Below, piece by piece: positions 9,236-17,154 of a stretch of 64,000 nt of DNA. The DNA comes from Methylobacterium sp. J-078 (GTDB lineage: Bacteria > Pseudomonadota > Alphaproteobacteria > Rhizobiales > Beijerinckiaceae), in contig NZ_JAKSYI010000109.1 of assembly GCF_022829285.1 (NCBI RefSeq), positions 62,001 to 126,000 on the forward strand, in the 5' to 3' direction. The notes beneath the pieces were generated by a model that did not search any database, was not told where the DNA came from, and worked only from the letters and a program-made list of their open reading frames with translations. Positions within the stretch are counted from its first letter, which is position 1. Each line of letters begins with the position of its first letter. Position numbers and translations under genes: made by a program.

Positions 9236-9934
9236 ATGCTGTCCGTGATTCCGAACCCGCCCCGCATCGCCCTGCCGATCGTCGGCAGCGAAGACCTGTT
9301 CCCGGTCCGGCGGGTCTACTGCGTCGGCCGCAACTACGCGGCGCATGCCCGCGAGATGGGCAAGGACCCCGACCGCGAGCCGCCGTTCTTCTTCATGAAA
9401 CCCGCCGACACCCTGCAGATCGTGACCGGCGACGCGGCCGTGGATCATCCCTATCCGCCGCGCACCGAGAACTACCATTTCGAGGTCGAGATGGTGGCGG
9501 CCCTCTCGGTCGGCGGCCGCGACATCCCGGAGGCCGATGCCCTCCACCACGTCTACGGCTACGCGGTGGGCCTCGACATGACCCGGCGCGACGTCCAGGA
9601 CGAGGCCAAGCGCCTGGCGCGGCCCTGGGACCTCGCCAAGTCCGCCGACGCCTCGGCGCCGATCGGGCCGCTGCACCCGGCCGACCGGATCGGCCATCCC
9701 GTCCGGGGCGCCATCACCCTGGCGGTGGACGCCACCGAGCGCCAGCGCGGCGACCTCTCCGAGATGATCTGGTCGATCCCCGAGCAGGTCGCGCTGCTGT
9801 CCACCTATTTCGAGCTGCATCCGGGCGATCTCATCTTCACCGGCACCCCCTCGGGCGTCGGCGCGGTCGGACGCGGGGAGACCATGACGGCCGCCATCGA
9901 GGGCCTGGGCGCCATCCGCCTCCACGTGGTCTGA
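9236..9934 (+). CDS. Fumarylacetoacetate hydrolase family protein (fumarylpyruvate hydrolase-like)
   Basis: A 232-residue FAH-family enzyme. It has CVGRNYAAHAREMG and FFFMKPADTL at the start, the metal-binding HFEVEMVAAL, and FTGTPSGVGAVGRGE near the end. The short, single-domain form with FFFMKP resembles fumarylpyruvate and acylpyruvate hydrolases, which cleave carbon-carbon bonds of 2,4-diketo acids in aromatic catabolism using a divalent metal. The ATG at 9236 is preceded by AGAGG. It is followed four bases later by a Nudix gene. No other aromatic pathway gene lies next to it, so the substrate is open. Confidence 0.87.
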   Translation: MLSVIPNPPRIALPIVGSEDLFPVRRVYCVGRNYAAHAREMGKDPDREPPFFFMKPADTLQIVTGDAAVDHPYPPRTENYHFEVEMVAALSVGGRDIPEADALHHVYGYAVGLDMTRRDVQDEAKRLARPWDLAKSADASAPIGPLHPADRIGHPVRGAITLAVDATERQRGDLSEMIWSIPEQVALLSTYFELHPGDLIFTGTPSGVGAVGRGETMTAAIEGLGAIRLHVV

Positions 9935-9938
9935 GGGC

Positions 9939-10415
9939 ATGCTCCTCGATTCACCCTGGATGCTGCGCCTGTTCCATCTTGGGGCGCTCGTCACGCGCGG
10001 CATGACGCTGGGCGTGCGCGGCGCGGCCATCGATCCGGAGGGGCGGGTCTGCCTCGTGCGCCACACCTACGTGGCGGGCTGGCACCTTCCGGGTGGGGGC
10101 ATCGAGGCGGGGGAGAACGCCGCGGAGGCGATGATCCGCGAGTTCCGGGAGGAGGCCGAGATCGTCGTCGATCCCGCGCAACCCTTGCGGCTGCACGGGT
10201 TCTACCACAACCGGGCGGCGTCTGGACGCGACCACGTCGCGCTCTACGTCGCGCCGGCATTCACGGTGCGCGCCCCCAAGGCACCGGACCGGGAAATCGC
10301 GGCCTGCGGGTTCTTCCCCCTCTCCGAACTCCCGGCGGACACCACCGCGGCGACCCGCGCGCGCCTGCGCGAGATCGCCGAGGGCCTGCCCCCGGCCGCG
10401 CATTGGCAGCCCTGA
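9939..10415 (+). CDS. Nudix hydrolase
   Basis: A 158-residue protein with the Nudix box GGGIEAGENAAEAMIREFRE followed by EAEI. The last conserved Gly of the box is replaced by Glu, which is tolerated in some families. It would hydrolyse a nucleoside diphosphate linked to another group. The ATG lies four bases after the FAH-family stop, so the two are probably co-transcribed. The substrate is unknown. Confidence 0.88.
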   Translation: MLLDSPWMLRLFHLGALVTRGMTLGVRGAAIDPEGRVCLVRHTYVAGWHLPGGGIEAGENAAEAMIREFREEAEIVVDPAQPLRLHGFYHNRAASGRDHVALYVAPAFTVRAPKAPDREIAACGFFPLSELPADTTAATRARLREIAEGLPPAAHWQP

Positions 10416-10526
10416 CGCCGGCAAACGGTCCCGGCGATTCAGCGCTTGCAACACCCGGCGGAATGGTGTTTAGAGACGCCGTCCGGGGCCGCCGGCGGGT
10501 CATTTCCTCCAGCGGCGCGGTTGTGA

Positions 10527-10601
10527 GCGGGTGTAGCTCAGGGGTAGAGCACAACCTTGCCAAGGTTGGGGTCGAGGGTTCGAATCCCTTCGCCCGCTCC
10601 A
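10527..10601 (+). tRNA. tRNA-Gly (GCC), first copy
   Basis: Folds as a full cloverleaf: acceptor GCGGGTG/CGCCCGC, D-arm GCTC/GAGC, anticodon stem CAACC/GGTTG with loop TTGCCAA giving anticodon GCC, T-arm with TTCGAAT, discriminator T and an encoded CCA end (10599-10601). The same 75 bases recur at 10708. Confidence 0.97.
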
Positions 10602-10707
10602 ATTCGAAACCGGGACGACCGAAGCGCACGACGCGACCGCGTGGTGCTGTGCTTCGTTGAGACGACGAGCCGTGGGGTGGGGGTCTTCCTCCACGAGGCG
10701 GCTGTGA

Positions 10708-10782
10708 GCGGGTGTAGCTCAGGGGTAGAGCACAACCTTGCCAAGGTTGGGGTCGAGGGTTCGAATCCCTTCGCCCGCTCCA
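10708..10782 (+). tRNA. tRNA-Gly (GCC), second copy
   Basis: Base-for-base identical to the copy at 10527-10601, 181 bases downstream, including the encoded CCA. The short flank before each copy (TTCCTCC...TGTGA) is also related, so this is a local tandem duplication. It is the last core-genome feature before the accessory element that begins about 80 bases further on. Confidence 0.97.
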
Positions 10783-10825
10783 ATTTCACGGACGAATTTT
10801 GACGCGTTTTCAGCGCGTTAGCGGA

Positions 10826-10847
10826 GGCCGCCTTCGGGCGGCCTTTT
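10826..10847 (+). terminator. Intrinsic terminator after the tRNA-Gly pair
   Basis: Perfect 7-bp stem GGCCGCC-TTCG-GGCGGCC with a stable UUCG-type loop, followed by TTTT. It lies 43 bases after the second tRNA-Gly. Confidence 0.88.
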
Positions 10848-11274
10848 GCTTTTCCAGGCTCTGGGTTGGAAACTGGGTTGGAAACGTGCGGAAACCCCGC
10901 TCGGGAGGCTCCCGGCAGGGGGGTCGGCGCCGGGCGGGTCGGAAATCAATCCAACCCGAAATTCGGCGCGGATCGAAGGTGCCACCGGCTCCGTGTCCCG
11001 TTCCAGGTCACGCCCTTGCCGATCCGGCCGCCGGACGGCTGTGGTCGGATGACGCAGGCTTGGCCGTGGGGTGATCCATTCAGTTGATGGCGTCCGGCGC
11101 CTCGTCGTGCCTTCGCGGTCCGAGTCCCGTTCCAGGCCACGTGGGAGTCGACGGCCTTAACCGGGCGGCAAGGCGGTTCGTAGCAAACCTGCGGTCAGGC
11201 GGACTTGCCCATACCCAGACCGATGCTTGGCACCGATTGCCCGGCGGCGGTCGCCGGGATGGAGGAACCCAAGT
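10848..11274. other. Gene-poor junction between tRNA-Gly and the accessory element, with direct repeats
   Basis: No gene is seen. A perfect 12-base tandem repeat (CTGGGTTGGAAA twice) is at 10861-10884. An 18-base direct repeat with one mismatch (GTCCCGTTCCAGGTCACG at 10995-11012 and GTCCCGTTCCAGGCCACG at 11124-11141) spans 147 bases. Position, repeats and lack of genes fit an old integration junction, but no integrase or matching att copy is visible. Confidence 0.45.
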
Positions 11275-11493
11275 ATGCCTGTCAAGTCGAGCCTTCCCGT
11301 GAAGGTTAGGAAGGCGTTCGTGACTTTCCGAGATGACATCCGCAACATCGCTGAGATGGAGCGGGGCAACTTCGAGGAGATGTCCGAGCGCTGGCACGAA
11401 GGCGACCGCTCTGCGGAAGTCAGCGACTGGCTGGACGCACTCGACGAATTGGTGAGTGATCTCGACGACATCACTCTCCCCGACGACGTGTAG
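11275..11493 (+). CDS. Small acidic protein of unknown function
   Basis: 72 residues, not recognised. The N-terminal third is basic (MPVKSSLPVKVRKAFVTFRD); the rest is strongly acidic and predicted helical (EEMSERWHEGDRSAEVSDWL, ending LVSDLDDITLPDDV). The ATG at 11275 has a good ribosome site (GGATGGAGG). It is followed 10 bases later by a strong terminator, so it is a single-gene unit and the first gene of the accessory region. Confidence 0.6.
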   Translation: MPVKSSLPVKVRKAFVTFRDDIRNIAEMERGNFEEMSERWHEGDRSAEVSDWLDALDELVSDLDDITLPDDV

Positions 11494-11502
11494 TGTCCCA
11501 GA

Positions 11503-11532
11503 GGGCCCCGGCATCGCTGCCGGGGCCCTTTT
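11503..11532. terminator. Strong intrinsic terminator between convergent genes
   Basis: Perfect 10-bp stem GGGCCCCGGC-ATCGCT-GCCGGGGCCC followed by TTTT on the plus strand. It lies between the small gene ending at 11493 and the convergent gene ending at 11543, so it may serve both. Confidence 0.9.
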
Positions 11533-11542
11533 GATTCCGGGG

Positions 11543-12328
11543 TCAGCCCAGCGTTGCCAGGTAGCCGCGGGAACCCGGAGCATCTCCGTCGAAGGTGACC
11601 CGCCCCCTGAGCTCGACCGCCTCGACGTCGTCGAAGAGGCGTGTGCGATAGTAGCCATCGGGATCTCCGAGGGCCCTCGCGTACACCGGCCCGCCGAAGC
11701 GATGCCTCTTCGAGGTCGTCAGCGTCAGTGCGTGCATCCCGCCTTCGATGGTCTCCTCTCGCCTTTCGAGTCGGACCCCGGGGAACACCCGTTCGACGCC
11801 GGGCCCCGTCTGCCTGAAATCGAAGGTGCCATCGTCGTTCCGGGTTAGCACCTGCTCCAGCCTTGGCGGCTCGACGGCGGCCCGCAGCGCCTGGGGAGCC
11901 TTGTCCGGTCGCCAGGTCAGCCCATCCTCGTCGGTCAAGGCGATGGACTTCGGCACGCGCAGGGTCGCCCCGGCAGCGCGGAAGGCCGCCACGAGGTGGC
12001 GTAGCTGTCTGACCGACCAGCCGGAGGGCTGGCTGTTCTTGGGGCCGAGGGCGCCGTCGATGGTGGCCCTGGTCTCGCTCCAGGTGTCGATCTCGACCAA
12101 CAGGTAGCTCAGGCCGTCCGCCTTTCGGAGCGACCAGAACCCGTCCGAGACCATGTCCTCGTTGCCGACCAGGTGCTCGCCGTAGCCCTGGCTATCGAGG
12201 CAGTTGCCCATGACGACGCCTTCGCGCTTCAGGGCCTGCTTGGTGACGAGCCGAACCCAGTAGGCCCTGTCGTCGGCCTCGATCCTGTCGGCGGTGCCCT
12301 TCTCGCCGGCGGGCGTACGTTCGCTCAT
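11543..12328 (-). CDS. PcfJ-like protein
   Basis: 261 residues. The segment VVMGNCLDSQGY, then SLRKADGLSYLLVEID and DGALGPKNSQPS, follows the PcfJ-like pattern: a GxxMxxC core, a Y, a SLR strand and a G-N-P end. PcfJ-like proteins are common on plasmids, conjugative elements and phages; their biochemical role is unknown. It is the last gene of a three-gene set in which each ATG overlaps the preceding stop (ATGA), so translation is probably coupled. I rate the family match as moderate. Confidence 0.55.
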   Translation of the reverse strand: MSERTPAGEKGTADRIEADDRAYWVRLVTKQALKREGVVMGNCLDSQGYGEHLVGNEDMVSDGFWSLRKADGLSYLLVEIDTWSETRATIDGALGPKNSQPSGWSVRQLRHLVAAFRAAGATLRVPKSIALTDEDGLTWRPDKAPQALRAAVEPPRLEQVLTRNDDGTFDFRQTGPGVERVFPGVRLERREETIEGGMHALTLTTSKRHRFGGPVYARALGDPDGYYRTRLFDDVEAVELRGRVTFDGDAPGSRGYLATLG

Positions 12329-12756
12329 GCGAGGCTCCCAACCGCCGGCAAGTCGGCGTCACGGCCGGGCGCCGGACACTCCACCGGCTCGACCCACTCG
12401 TACCGCCGGCAGACGTTGAACTCCTCCTCGCCGACCTCGGTCCAGCCACTCGCCGGGGCCTTCACGCACACGACGGTCATCCCATCCGGCGCGTGCCCGT
12501 CGGAGCCGTTGTGGCTGACCACGCGGTGGACGTCGGTGCCGTCACGGGTCACCAGGTCGCCGACGGCGAAGAAGCGGTTGCCGTAGGCGTCGGTGAGCCG
12601 GCCGGACGCAGCCTCGGCGGAAGGCTTCGATAAGCCCTCCTCGAATTGCCGGCTCGATGGCTCGTCGAGATCGAAGGACAGTGTCCACGTCCCCTTGGCC
12701 TGGTCGAGTTCAAACGCGGTGACCTTGCCCTGCCAGGGCAGCATCGGGTCGCTCAT
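12325..12756 (-). CDS. Unknown protein, middle gene of a coupled trio
   Basis: 143 residues, not recognised. The N-terminus (PWQGKVTAFELDQAKGTWTL) and the segments FFAVGDLVTRDGTDVHRVVS and GWTEVGEEEFNVCRRYEWVE suggest a small beta-rich, SH3-like fold, but this is a guess. The ATG overlaps the stop of the upstream gene and its stop overlaps the start of the PcfJ-like gene, both as ATGA. Confidence 0.55.
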   Translation of the reverse strand: MSDPMLPWQGKVTAFELDQAKGTWTLSFDLDEPSSRQFEEGLSKPSAEAASGRLTDAYGNRFFAVGDLVTRDGTDVHRVVSHNGSDGHAPDGMTVVCVKAPASGWTEVGEEEFNVCRRYEWVEPVECPAPGRDADLPAVGSLA

Positions 12757-13244
12757 GAACCCCTCCTCGACCTGGCGGCGGGCTGGCGCCGGCGCGCCCG
12801 TGGCTCCTCCGGCTCCAGGTTGCTCGTCATCGCGGCCGCCGGATTCGCGAACCGCGCGGCGAACTCCGCCGGCGACAGGTCGCTCGTCATGGCGCGGCGG
12901 GCGGCCTTGGGCATGCCGAAGCTCCGCACAGGCGGCGGGTCCCATGCCCGGGGCTGGCAAAACTCCAACAGGAAGCGCTCGGCTCGGGCGCGGACGTCCT
13001 TCCAGTCCGGAGCGGGCTGCGTGGCGCCGGTCCCCGCCGGCATCGCCCGCAGGATCGCGGCCTGCGCCGGCGTCGCGATCCACACCTGAAGCCCGTGCAG
13101 CATGGGCGAAGGCGCCCCCGCCGGTACCCTGGCGGTCTCGTATGCCGGGTCCGCCAGCAGCAGGGCGTAGGTCGCCTCGTCCTCGCAGTAGAGGCCCGGC
13201 GGGAGCGACACCACGCCCTCCGGTACGTGCCAACATTCACCCAC
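12753..13244 (-). CDS. Unknown protein, first gene of a coupled trio
   Basis: About 163 residues with no recognised domain. The N-terminal part has PPGLYCEDEATYALLLADPA; the C-terminus is rich in Arg, Ala and Pro (PRARRRQPAARSRRGS) and probably disordered. I chose the GTG at 13244 because a G-run precedes it and codon bias falls off further upstream. An in-frame GTG at 13322 would add 26 serine- and glycine-rich residues. The stop overlaps the next ATG. Confidence 0.5.
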   Translation of the reverse strand: MGECWHVPEGVVSLPPGLYCEDEATYALLLADPAYETARVPAGAPSPMLHGLQVWIATPAQAAILRAMPAGTGATQPAPDWKDVRARAERFLLEFCQPRAWDPPPVRSFGMPKAARRAMTSDLSPAEFAARFANPAAAMTSNLEPEEPRARRRQPAARSRRGS

Positions 13245-13394
13245 GACAGGCCCCCCGAATCCACCGAGGGAGAGTCTACTGACCGGCCAGGACGAGGACG
13301 AAATGGGGCTTGCGTTAACCACAATGTCGGTTTAGAACTGCCATTATCGGTGATGGAATTTCCGCGCCGACGACACATAGAGATCGAGAGCCCC

Positions 13395-13832
13395 ATGACC
13401 GACAAGCTTATCAAATCGCTGTCCAAGATCGTCATCTGCGACGAGAACCGCGACGCGCTCAACGAGGCGCTCAAAGCCCTGAAGGGGCCCAGCAAGAAGC
13501 CCTTCCCGGACGCGGGTGACGTGGCCTACTGGATCGGCCATCAGGACCCCAAGCTGGCCGATGCCGGCGTCGCTCCGACAAACCGGATCGGCTGCACATA
13601 CGAGTACCGCGCCCCCGGGCCGTCGGCGGCCTCTTACAAGTACAGGAAGGCGGTCATCGCATTTGAGGCGAAGCGGACCTCAAAGGGCTGGGTCGTCACG
13701 TCCGCCAGCACCGCGCACGTCCATCCGCAGCAGCCCATGATCAGCCGTATCTCGCTGACCCCCAAGGCCAAGCAAGCCGTCGTCCGGGCCGCGCTCGAAC
13801 CCTTCGGCACGCTTCAGTCCAAGGCCGCCTGA
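13395..13832 (+). CDS. Unknown small protein of the accessory element
   Basis: 145 residues, not recognised. It has a Lys-rich helical start (MTDKLIKSLSKIVI), a central YEYRAPGPSAASYKYRKAVI and a C-terminus ISLTPKAKQAVVRAALEPFG. The composition suggests a small cytosolic protein. The ATG at 13395 is the first in a region of good codon bias. It starts a plus-strand series of small genes running to 18561, and the first copy of a repeated leader follows it directly. Confidence 0.6.
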   Translation: MTDKLIKSLSKIVICDENRDALNEALKALKGPSKKPFPDAGDVAYWIGHQDPKLADAGVAPTNRIGCTYEYRAPGPSAASYKYRKAVIAFEAKRTSKGWVVTSASTAHVHPQQPMISRISLTPKAKQAVVRAALEPFGTLQSKAA

Positions 13833-13840
13833 CGCGGCGG

Positions 13841-13943
13841 TCCCTTCTCCCCCGGGCGGGCCTGCCCACCGGGGGAGCGGGAAGCGCCGAGCGGCGATTC
13901 CTCCGGCGCTGGGCCTTCCGCGCCGAGATACGGAGACTACCCC
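13841..13943 (+). promoter_or_regulatory. Structured 103-nt leader element, copy 1
   Basis: This segment recurs at 14251-14353 with the same length and about 76% identity by hand count. It forms a 9-bp stem CTCCCCCGG/CCGGGGGAG and a 7-bp stem AGCGCCG/CGGCGCT. The tail CGCCGAGATACGGAGAC is nearly identical in both copies and carries the ribosome site, ending directly at the ATG at 13944. The differences cluster in the two loops. It is probably a cis-acting RNA leader, such as a terminator plus translational control element. Confidence 0.6.
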
Positions 13944-14243
13944 ATGCCCCCTCCTCACATCCGACGCATCGAAGCGGCCGCTGACGCCGCCCGGGCAGCC
14001 CGTTCCCTCCTCCGCCTGTGGGACGCCGTCGAGGTCTACACTGAGATCTGCAAGGCCGAGGGCGTCTGCCCCGACGAGAACTTGGACATGAGCGCTCTGC
14101 CCCGCTTCGGGGGCAACTCGCCGGGTTGGGTCACGGACCGCGGCGTCGATGCGATACTCTCCTGGGACCGGACACACGTCCTCTGCTCCATGGAGGATGG
14201 CCTGCCCCACCGCCTCATCGCCCGGGCCGCCCAGGCCGCCTGA
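13944..14243 (+). CDS. Unknown 99-residue protein behind a structured leader
   Basis: 99 residues, not recognised. An Ala/Arg-rich helix (residues 5-25) is followed by DAVEVYTEICKAEGVCPDENL and a region with several Trp and Cys (ILSWDRTHVLCSMEDGLP). The ATG directly follows leader copy 1, whose conserved CGGAGA gives the ribosome site. The second leader copy follows its stop, so the two leader-gene units lie in tandem. The downstream proteins are not alike, so the leader, not the gene, was duplicated. Confidence 0.6.
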   Translation: MPPPHIRRIEAAADAARAARSLLRLWDAVEVYTEICKAEGVCPDENLDMSALPRFGGNSPGWVTDRGVDAILSWDRTHVLCSMEDGLPHRLIARAAQAA

Positions 14244-14250
14244 GCGGCTC

Positions 14251-14353
14251 TCCCTTCTCCCCCGGGCGGCATCGTCCACCGGGGGATCGGGGAGCGCCGA
14301 CAGAGCGACTCTCCGGCGACGGATCGCCCGCGCCGAGATACGGAGACCACATC
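14251..14353 (+). promoter_or_regulatory. Structured 103-nt leader element, copy 2
   Basis: Second copy of the leader at 13841-13943. The outer stem TCCCCCGG/CCGGGGGA is kept. In the second hairpin the CGCCG/CGGCG stem is kept while the loop differs and makes its own small stem (AGAG-CGA-CTCT). The CGCCGAGATACGGAGAC tail is kept and leads to the ATG at 14354. Stems conserved over divergent loops argue for RNA structure rather than a DNA site. Confidence 0.6.
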
Positions 14354-14827
14354 ATGAACACGCGACTCGACACCGCCCTGATGACTGTGTTGCAGGCTAG
14401 AGAAAAATGGTGCCCCGAGGCCCGGAGCACGTCTGCTGAATACCCGGGTGACGTGCCCCCCCCGACCGTAAATCGTCAGGCGTTGGGAGCTGCAGATAAC
14501 GGTTCCCTCTGCCTTGGTGACCGCTGCATGTTCTGGCGCTGGCACGACCGGGGCGAGCGTCATCAGTCGCCTATCGCTCGGTCGAGGGCGCACGTCGTCC
14601 CCAGCTATGGCCTGATCTCCGGCAGCGTCACCCCTCACTGGGAAGGCAAGCCGGACGACGGCCGGGACTGGCTTCTCGATGAAGAAGAGGGCGAGTGGTA
14701 CATCCCGTCGCCTCCGCTTCCTCCCCGGGGCTACTGCGGGAAGGCGGGCCATCCGCACGCGGCGGCCCTGGTCGATGCGCAGTTGGAGCTCGCCCACTAC
14801 CAGCTACACGAGCACCGCCGCGCCTGA
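14354..14827 (+). CDS. Cys/Trp-motif mobile-element protein of unknown function
   Basis: 157 residues. An early KWCPEA and a later CLGDRCMFWRWH resemble the WCPxxR...CxxxxCMAWRW pattern seen in small phage and plasmid proteins of alphaproteobacteria; the spaced cysteines suggest metal binding. The middle holds a proline-rich stretch (PSPPLPPRGYCGKAGHPHA). The function is unknown. It begins right after leader copy 2 and is followed by a terminator-like stem at 14854. Confidence 0.55.
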   Translation: MNTRLDTALMTVLQAREKWCPEARSTSAEYPGDVPPPTVNRQALGAADNGSLCLGDRCMFWRWHDRGERHQSPIARSRAHVVPSYGLISGSVTPHWEGKPDDGRDWLLDEEEGEWYIPSPPLPPRGYCGKAGHPHAAALVDAQLELAHYQLHEHRRA

Positions 14828-14853
14828 GGCTCGCCTCGAATCGTCGATTTCCT

Positions 14854-14875
14854 GGGCGGTCCTGCGGGGCCGCCC
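14854..14875 (+). terminator. Terminator-like stem-loop
   Basis: A 9-bp stem with one G-T pair, GGGCGGTCC-TGCG-GGGCCGCCC, followed by TT. It is 26 bases after the preceding stop and 23 bases before the next start. It has a strong stem but a weak T-run. Confidence 0.5.
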
Positions 14876-14884
14876 TTCGCCATG

Positions 14885-14896
14885 TGAGGATCCTCA
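14885..14896 (+). promoter_or_regulatory. Perfect 12-base palindrome over a ribosome site
   Basis: TGAGGATCCTCA lies directly before the ATG at 14899; its GAGGA is the likely ribosome site and its other half can pair with it. The same TGAGGA/TCCTCA words form the larger palindrome at 18158-18183. Confidence 0.4.
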
Positions 14897-14898
14897 GA

Positions 14899-15435
14899 AT
14901 GAAGATCGTTCTCTGTCCAATGGACCAACCCTCTGACGGCGAGGGCTTCTGCATCGGTACGCTCGACGGGCACCCGCTCATCGTCCACGACCGCAAGCTC
15001 TACGCCAGCGGCCGCGAGTACGAGCACGGCGCCGTCGCGAACGCGTACGTCGAGGCGGTCGACCGCGCGGCGTCGGAGGTGTTCGGATCGGACTGGGTCA
15101 CGCCCCTCGCGAGGCTCATGCAGATCAACAAGCGCTCTACTGCGAAGGACAGAATAGCGAAGTTCGGATTGCCGAACTACGTCCTTCAGTTCTTGGCCAA
15201 AGCCTCGACATACCCGGTACCGAGGGCGCTCGGATATGCCCTGTTGTGCGTGGAAGAGGCACAGGAGACGATGTCGGTGACGCATCGGGCCCCGACGGGT
15301 CGCCCCCTGGAGGTCGATGTCCAGGTGCGCAGCCAGGTCGTGCGGAGTGTCGTCCTTCAGGCCACAGATCTTGTGGACAACATCCTGTCGGAGCGTGCGG
15401 CGTTCCGAATGCAGAAGCCGTTAACCGCCGAGTAA
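14899..15435 (+). CDS. Unknown 178-residue protein
   Basis: Not recognised. It has a compact N-terminal region (MKIVLCPMDQPSDGEGFCIG, then GHPLIVHDRKLYAS) and a mostly helical C-terminal half (DRIAKFGLPNYVLQFLAKAS, VEEAQETMSVTH, VLQATDLVDNILSERAAF). The start is the ATG at 14899, just after the palindromic ribosome site. It lies upstream of the AAA+ ATPase gene with a 73-base gap. Codon bias is somewhat weaker than in the core genes on either side of the element. Confidence 0.55.
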   Translation: MKIVLCPMDQPSDGEGFCIGTLDGHPLIVHDRKLYASGREYEHGAVANAYVEAVDRAASEVFGSDWVTPLARLMQINKRSTAKDRIAKFGLPNYVLQFLAKASTYPVPRALGYALLCVEEAQETMSVTHRAPTGRPLEVDVQVRSQVVRSVVLQATDLVDNILSERAAFRMQKPLTAE

Positions 15436-15508
15436 TCGGCGTGCTCTAGAACGGACGCCAGACGACCGCCCACGGTACATCCGGGGCGCCGGCCGATGGA
15501 GACCGACA

Positions 15509-17143
15509 ATGACCAACGACCGTACTCGGGCGGCTGCGTCCGCCGTGGATCTCGACGCCTGCCTGAGCGGGCTCTGTCCACCCCCCTCCCGCCACGACTC
15601 GCCGTTCCGCTTATTGGAACTCGTCGTCGCCGCCCGCTGCCCGAGGGACCAGCCGCGGCGCCGCGACGTCACCCGATTCGGTGACGACGACCGCGCCCTG
15701 GCGCTTTGGCAGAGCGCCTACGCCACGGTCGAAGGCGTCCGTGACGGGGGCTGGCAGGACCCGCGCCGCGCCCATACGGCATACGTTCAATCGCTCTGCC
15801 TGCTGGAGACGACCGAGCGATTGCTCGAAGAGCTCGACGAGCTCCTCAACCTCGATCCGGACGATGTCCAGGATGCCGTCGCCTACCGCGTCGAGCTCGA
15901 TCAGCTCGCCGGCGCGGCCGCGGGCAGCCTCGCGGATTGCGGCGACCGCTGCGGCTGGGACTTCTGCCGGGAGCGTGCCGCCTGGTGTGTCGAGCACGGC
16001 CAGGACGGCTACCGGTACGCGGCCGCCCTGCTCGGCCTGTCAGGGGATGTGCGGTGGACTTGGAGGCCGGGGCAACCGGGGTTGGGCGCCTTGGCGGCCG
16101 CGCTGCAGAGCGGCGACGACACGCTGCACGGGGCCGTCCGGGTGGCCACGCCCGAGGCTGACGAGCCGGAGCCGTTGTGGGCCGCCGAGGTCAAGGCGGC
16201 GGCCGCCCATAGGAAGGCGGAGCGGGACCGGCTCCTGTCCGAACCGTCCCTGCTTGTCCTGGCGAGCGTCGAACATCTTCCGGGATCGGCGCGGGACGGC
16301 GAGGGCAAGGCCGGCAAGACGACCGCGCACAACGCCCGGGCCGAGTGGGGGCCGTTCGCCGGCAAGCGGTGGCAGCTCGTGCGGGTGCCGGACCTCGCCC
16401 AGGCGCGGGCCGAGCTCGTCGCCGAGTTCCCCTACGCCGCGGACGTCGTCGACGCGGTCCTGCGCGACCTCGTCGGGCGTCCCCACGTCGTCGTCCGGCC
16501 GCTTCTCCTCGTAGGCAGTCCGGGCAGCGGCAAGACGCGGTTCGCACGCCGGCTGGCCGAGGTCCTCGGCCTGGGGTGGCAAGTCCACGCGTGTGGCGGG
16601 GCGTCGGACGCGACGATCCTTTCGACTTCGCGCCAGTGGAGTACCGGCCGCGCCTCGACGCCCCTTCAGCTTCTGAAGAGGCTCGGGACAGCATCCGCGC
16701 TCCTGGTCTTAGACGAGCTCGATAAGACCGGAACCGGGACTCAGAACGGGTCGCTGTTGGACGGGATTTTGCCCCTCCTGACGGACGACGCGGCGAGGTT
16801 TCACGACACGTACCTGGAGTGCGCCACAGACCTCAGCGGCCTGAGCTACGTCGCTACGGTGAACGGCGTCGAGGGCCTCCGTCGGAGCCACCCCGCGCTC
16901 GTCGACCGATTCCGTGTCCACGTCCTGCCGGCACCGCGGCGCGAGGATTTGCCGGTGGTGTGCCGCACGATCCTGGCGGACCTCCGGGCCGAGCGCGGCC
17001 AGGACGAGACGTGGTGTCCCGATCTCGACGGCGAGGAGCTCGCCCTGGTCGAGCAGCACTACCGCGGCGGCAGCCTGCGTCTCGTCCGCCGCCTCTGCGA
17101 GACCCTCGTCGCCGGCCGCGACGCCCTGGCCACCCGGAACTGA
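15509..17143 (+). CDS. Lon-like AAA+ ATPase without protease domain
   Basis: 544 residues. The C-terminal half is an AAA+ module: Walker A GSPGSGKT (residues 336-343), Walker B LLVLDELDK (398-406), sensor-like YVATVNGVEGL and HPALVDRFRVHVLPAP, as in Lon-type ATPases. There is no Ser-Lys protease domain. The N-terminal 330 residues are unrecognised; they include a Cys/Trp cluster (ADCGDRCGWDFCRERAAWC, residues 142-160) that may bind metal or a target. The ATPase probably remodels a protein partner of the element. The ATG at 15509 follows GGAGACC. Confidence 0.72.
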   Translation: MTNDRTRAAASAVDLDACLSGLCPPPSRHDSPFRLLELVVAARCPRDQPRRRDVTRFGDDDRALALWQSAYATVEGVRDGGWQDPRRAHTAYVQSLCLLETTERLLEELDELLNLDPDDVQDAVAYRVELDQLAGAAAGSLADCGDRCGWDFCRERAAWCVEHGQDGYRYAAALLGLSGDVRWTWRPGQPGLGALAAALQSGDDTLHGAVRVATPEADEPEPLWAAEVKAAAAHRKAERDRLLSEPSLLVLASVEHLPGSARDGEGKAGKTTAHNARAEWGPFAGKRWQLVRVPDLAQARAELVAEFPYAADVVDAVLRDLVGRPHVVVRPLLLVGSPGSGKTRFARRLAEVLGLGWQVHACGGASDATILSTSRQWSTGRASTPLQLLKRLGTASALLVLDELDKTGTGTQNGSLLDGILPLLTDDAARFHDTYLECATDLSGLSYVATVNGVEGLRRSHPALVDRFRVHVLPAPRREDLPVVCRTILADLRAERGQDETWCPDLDGEELALVEQHYRGGSLRLVRRLCETLVAGRDALATRN

Positions 17144-17154
17144 GGGAGGACGCC

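Noticed and set aside
10527..10782. Second tRNA-Gly as a partial copy regenerated by integration
   Set aside because: Both copies are full length and identical, and the short flanks before them are related too, so simple tandem duplication explains them better.
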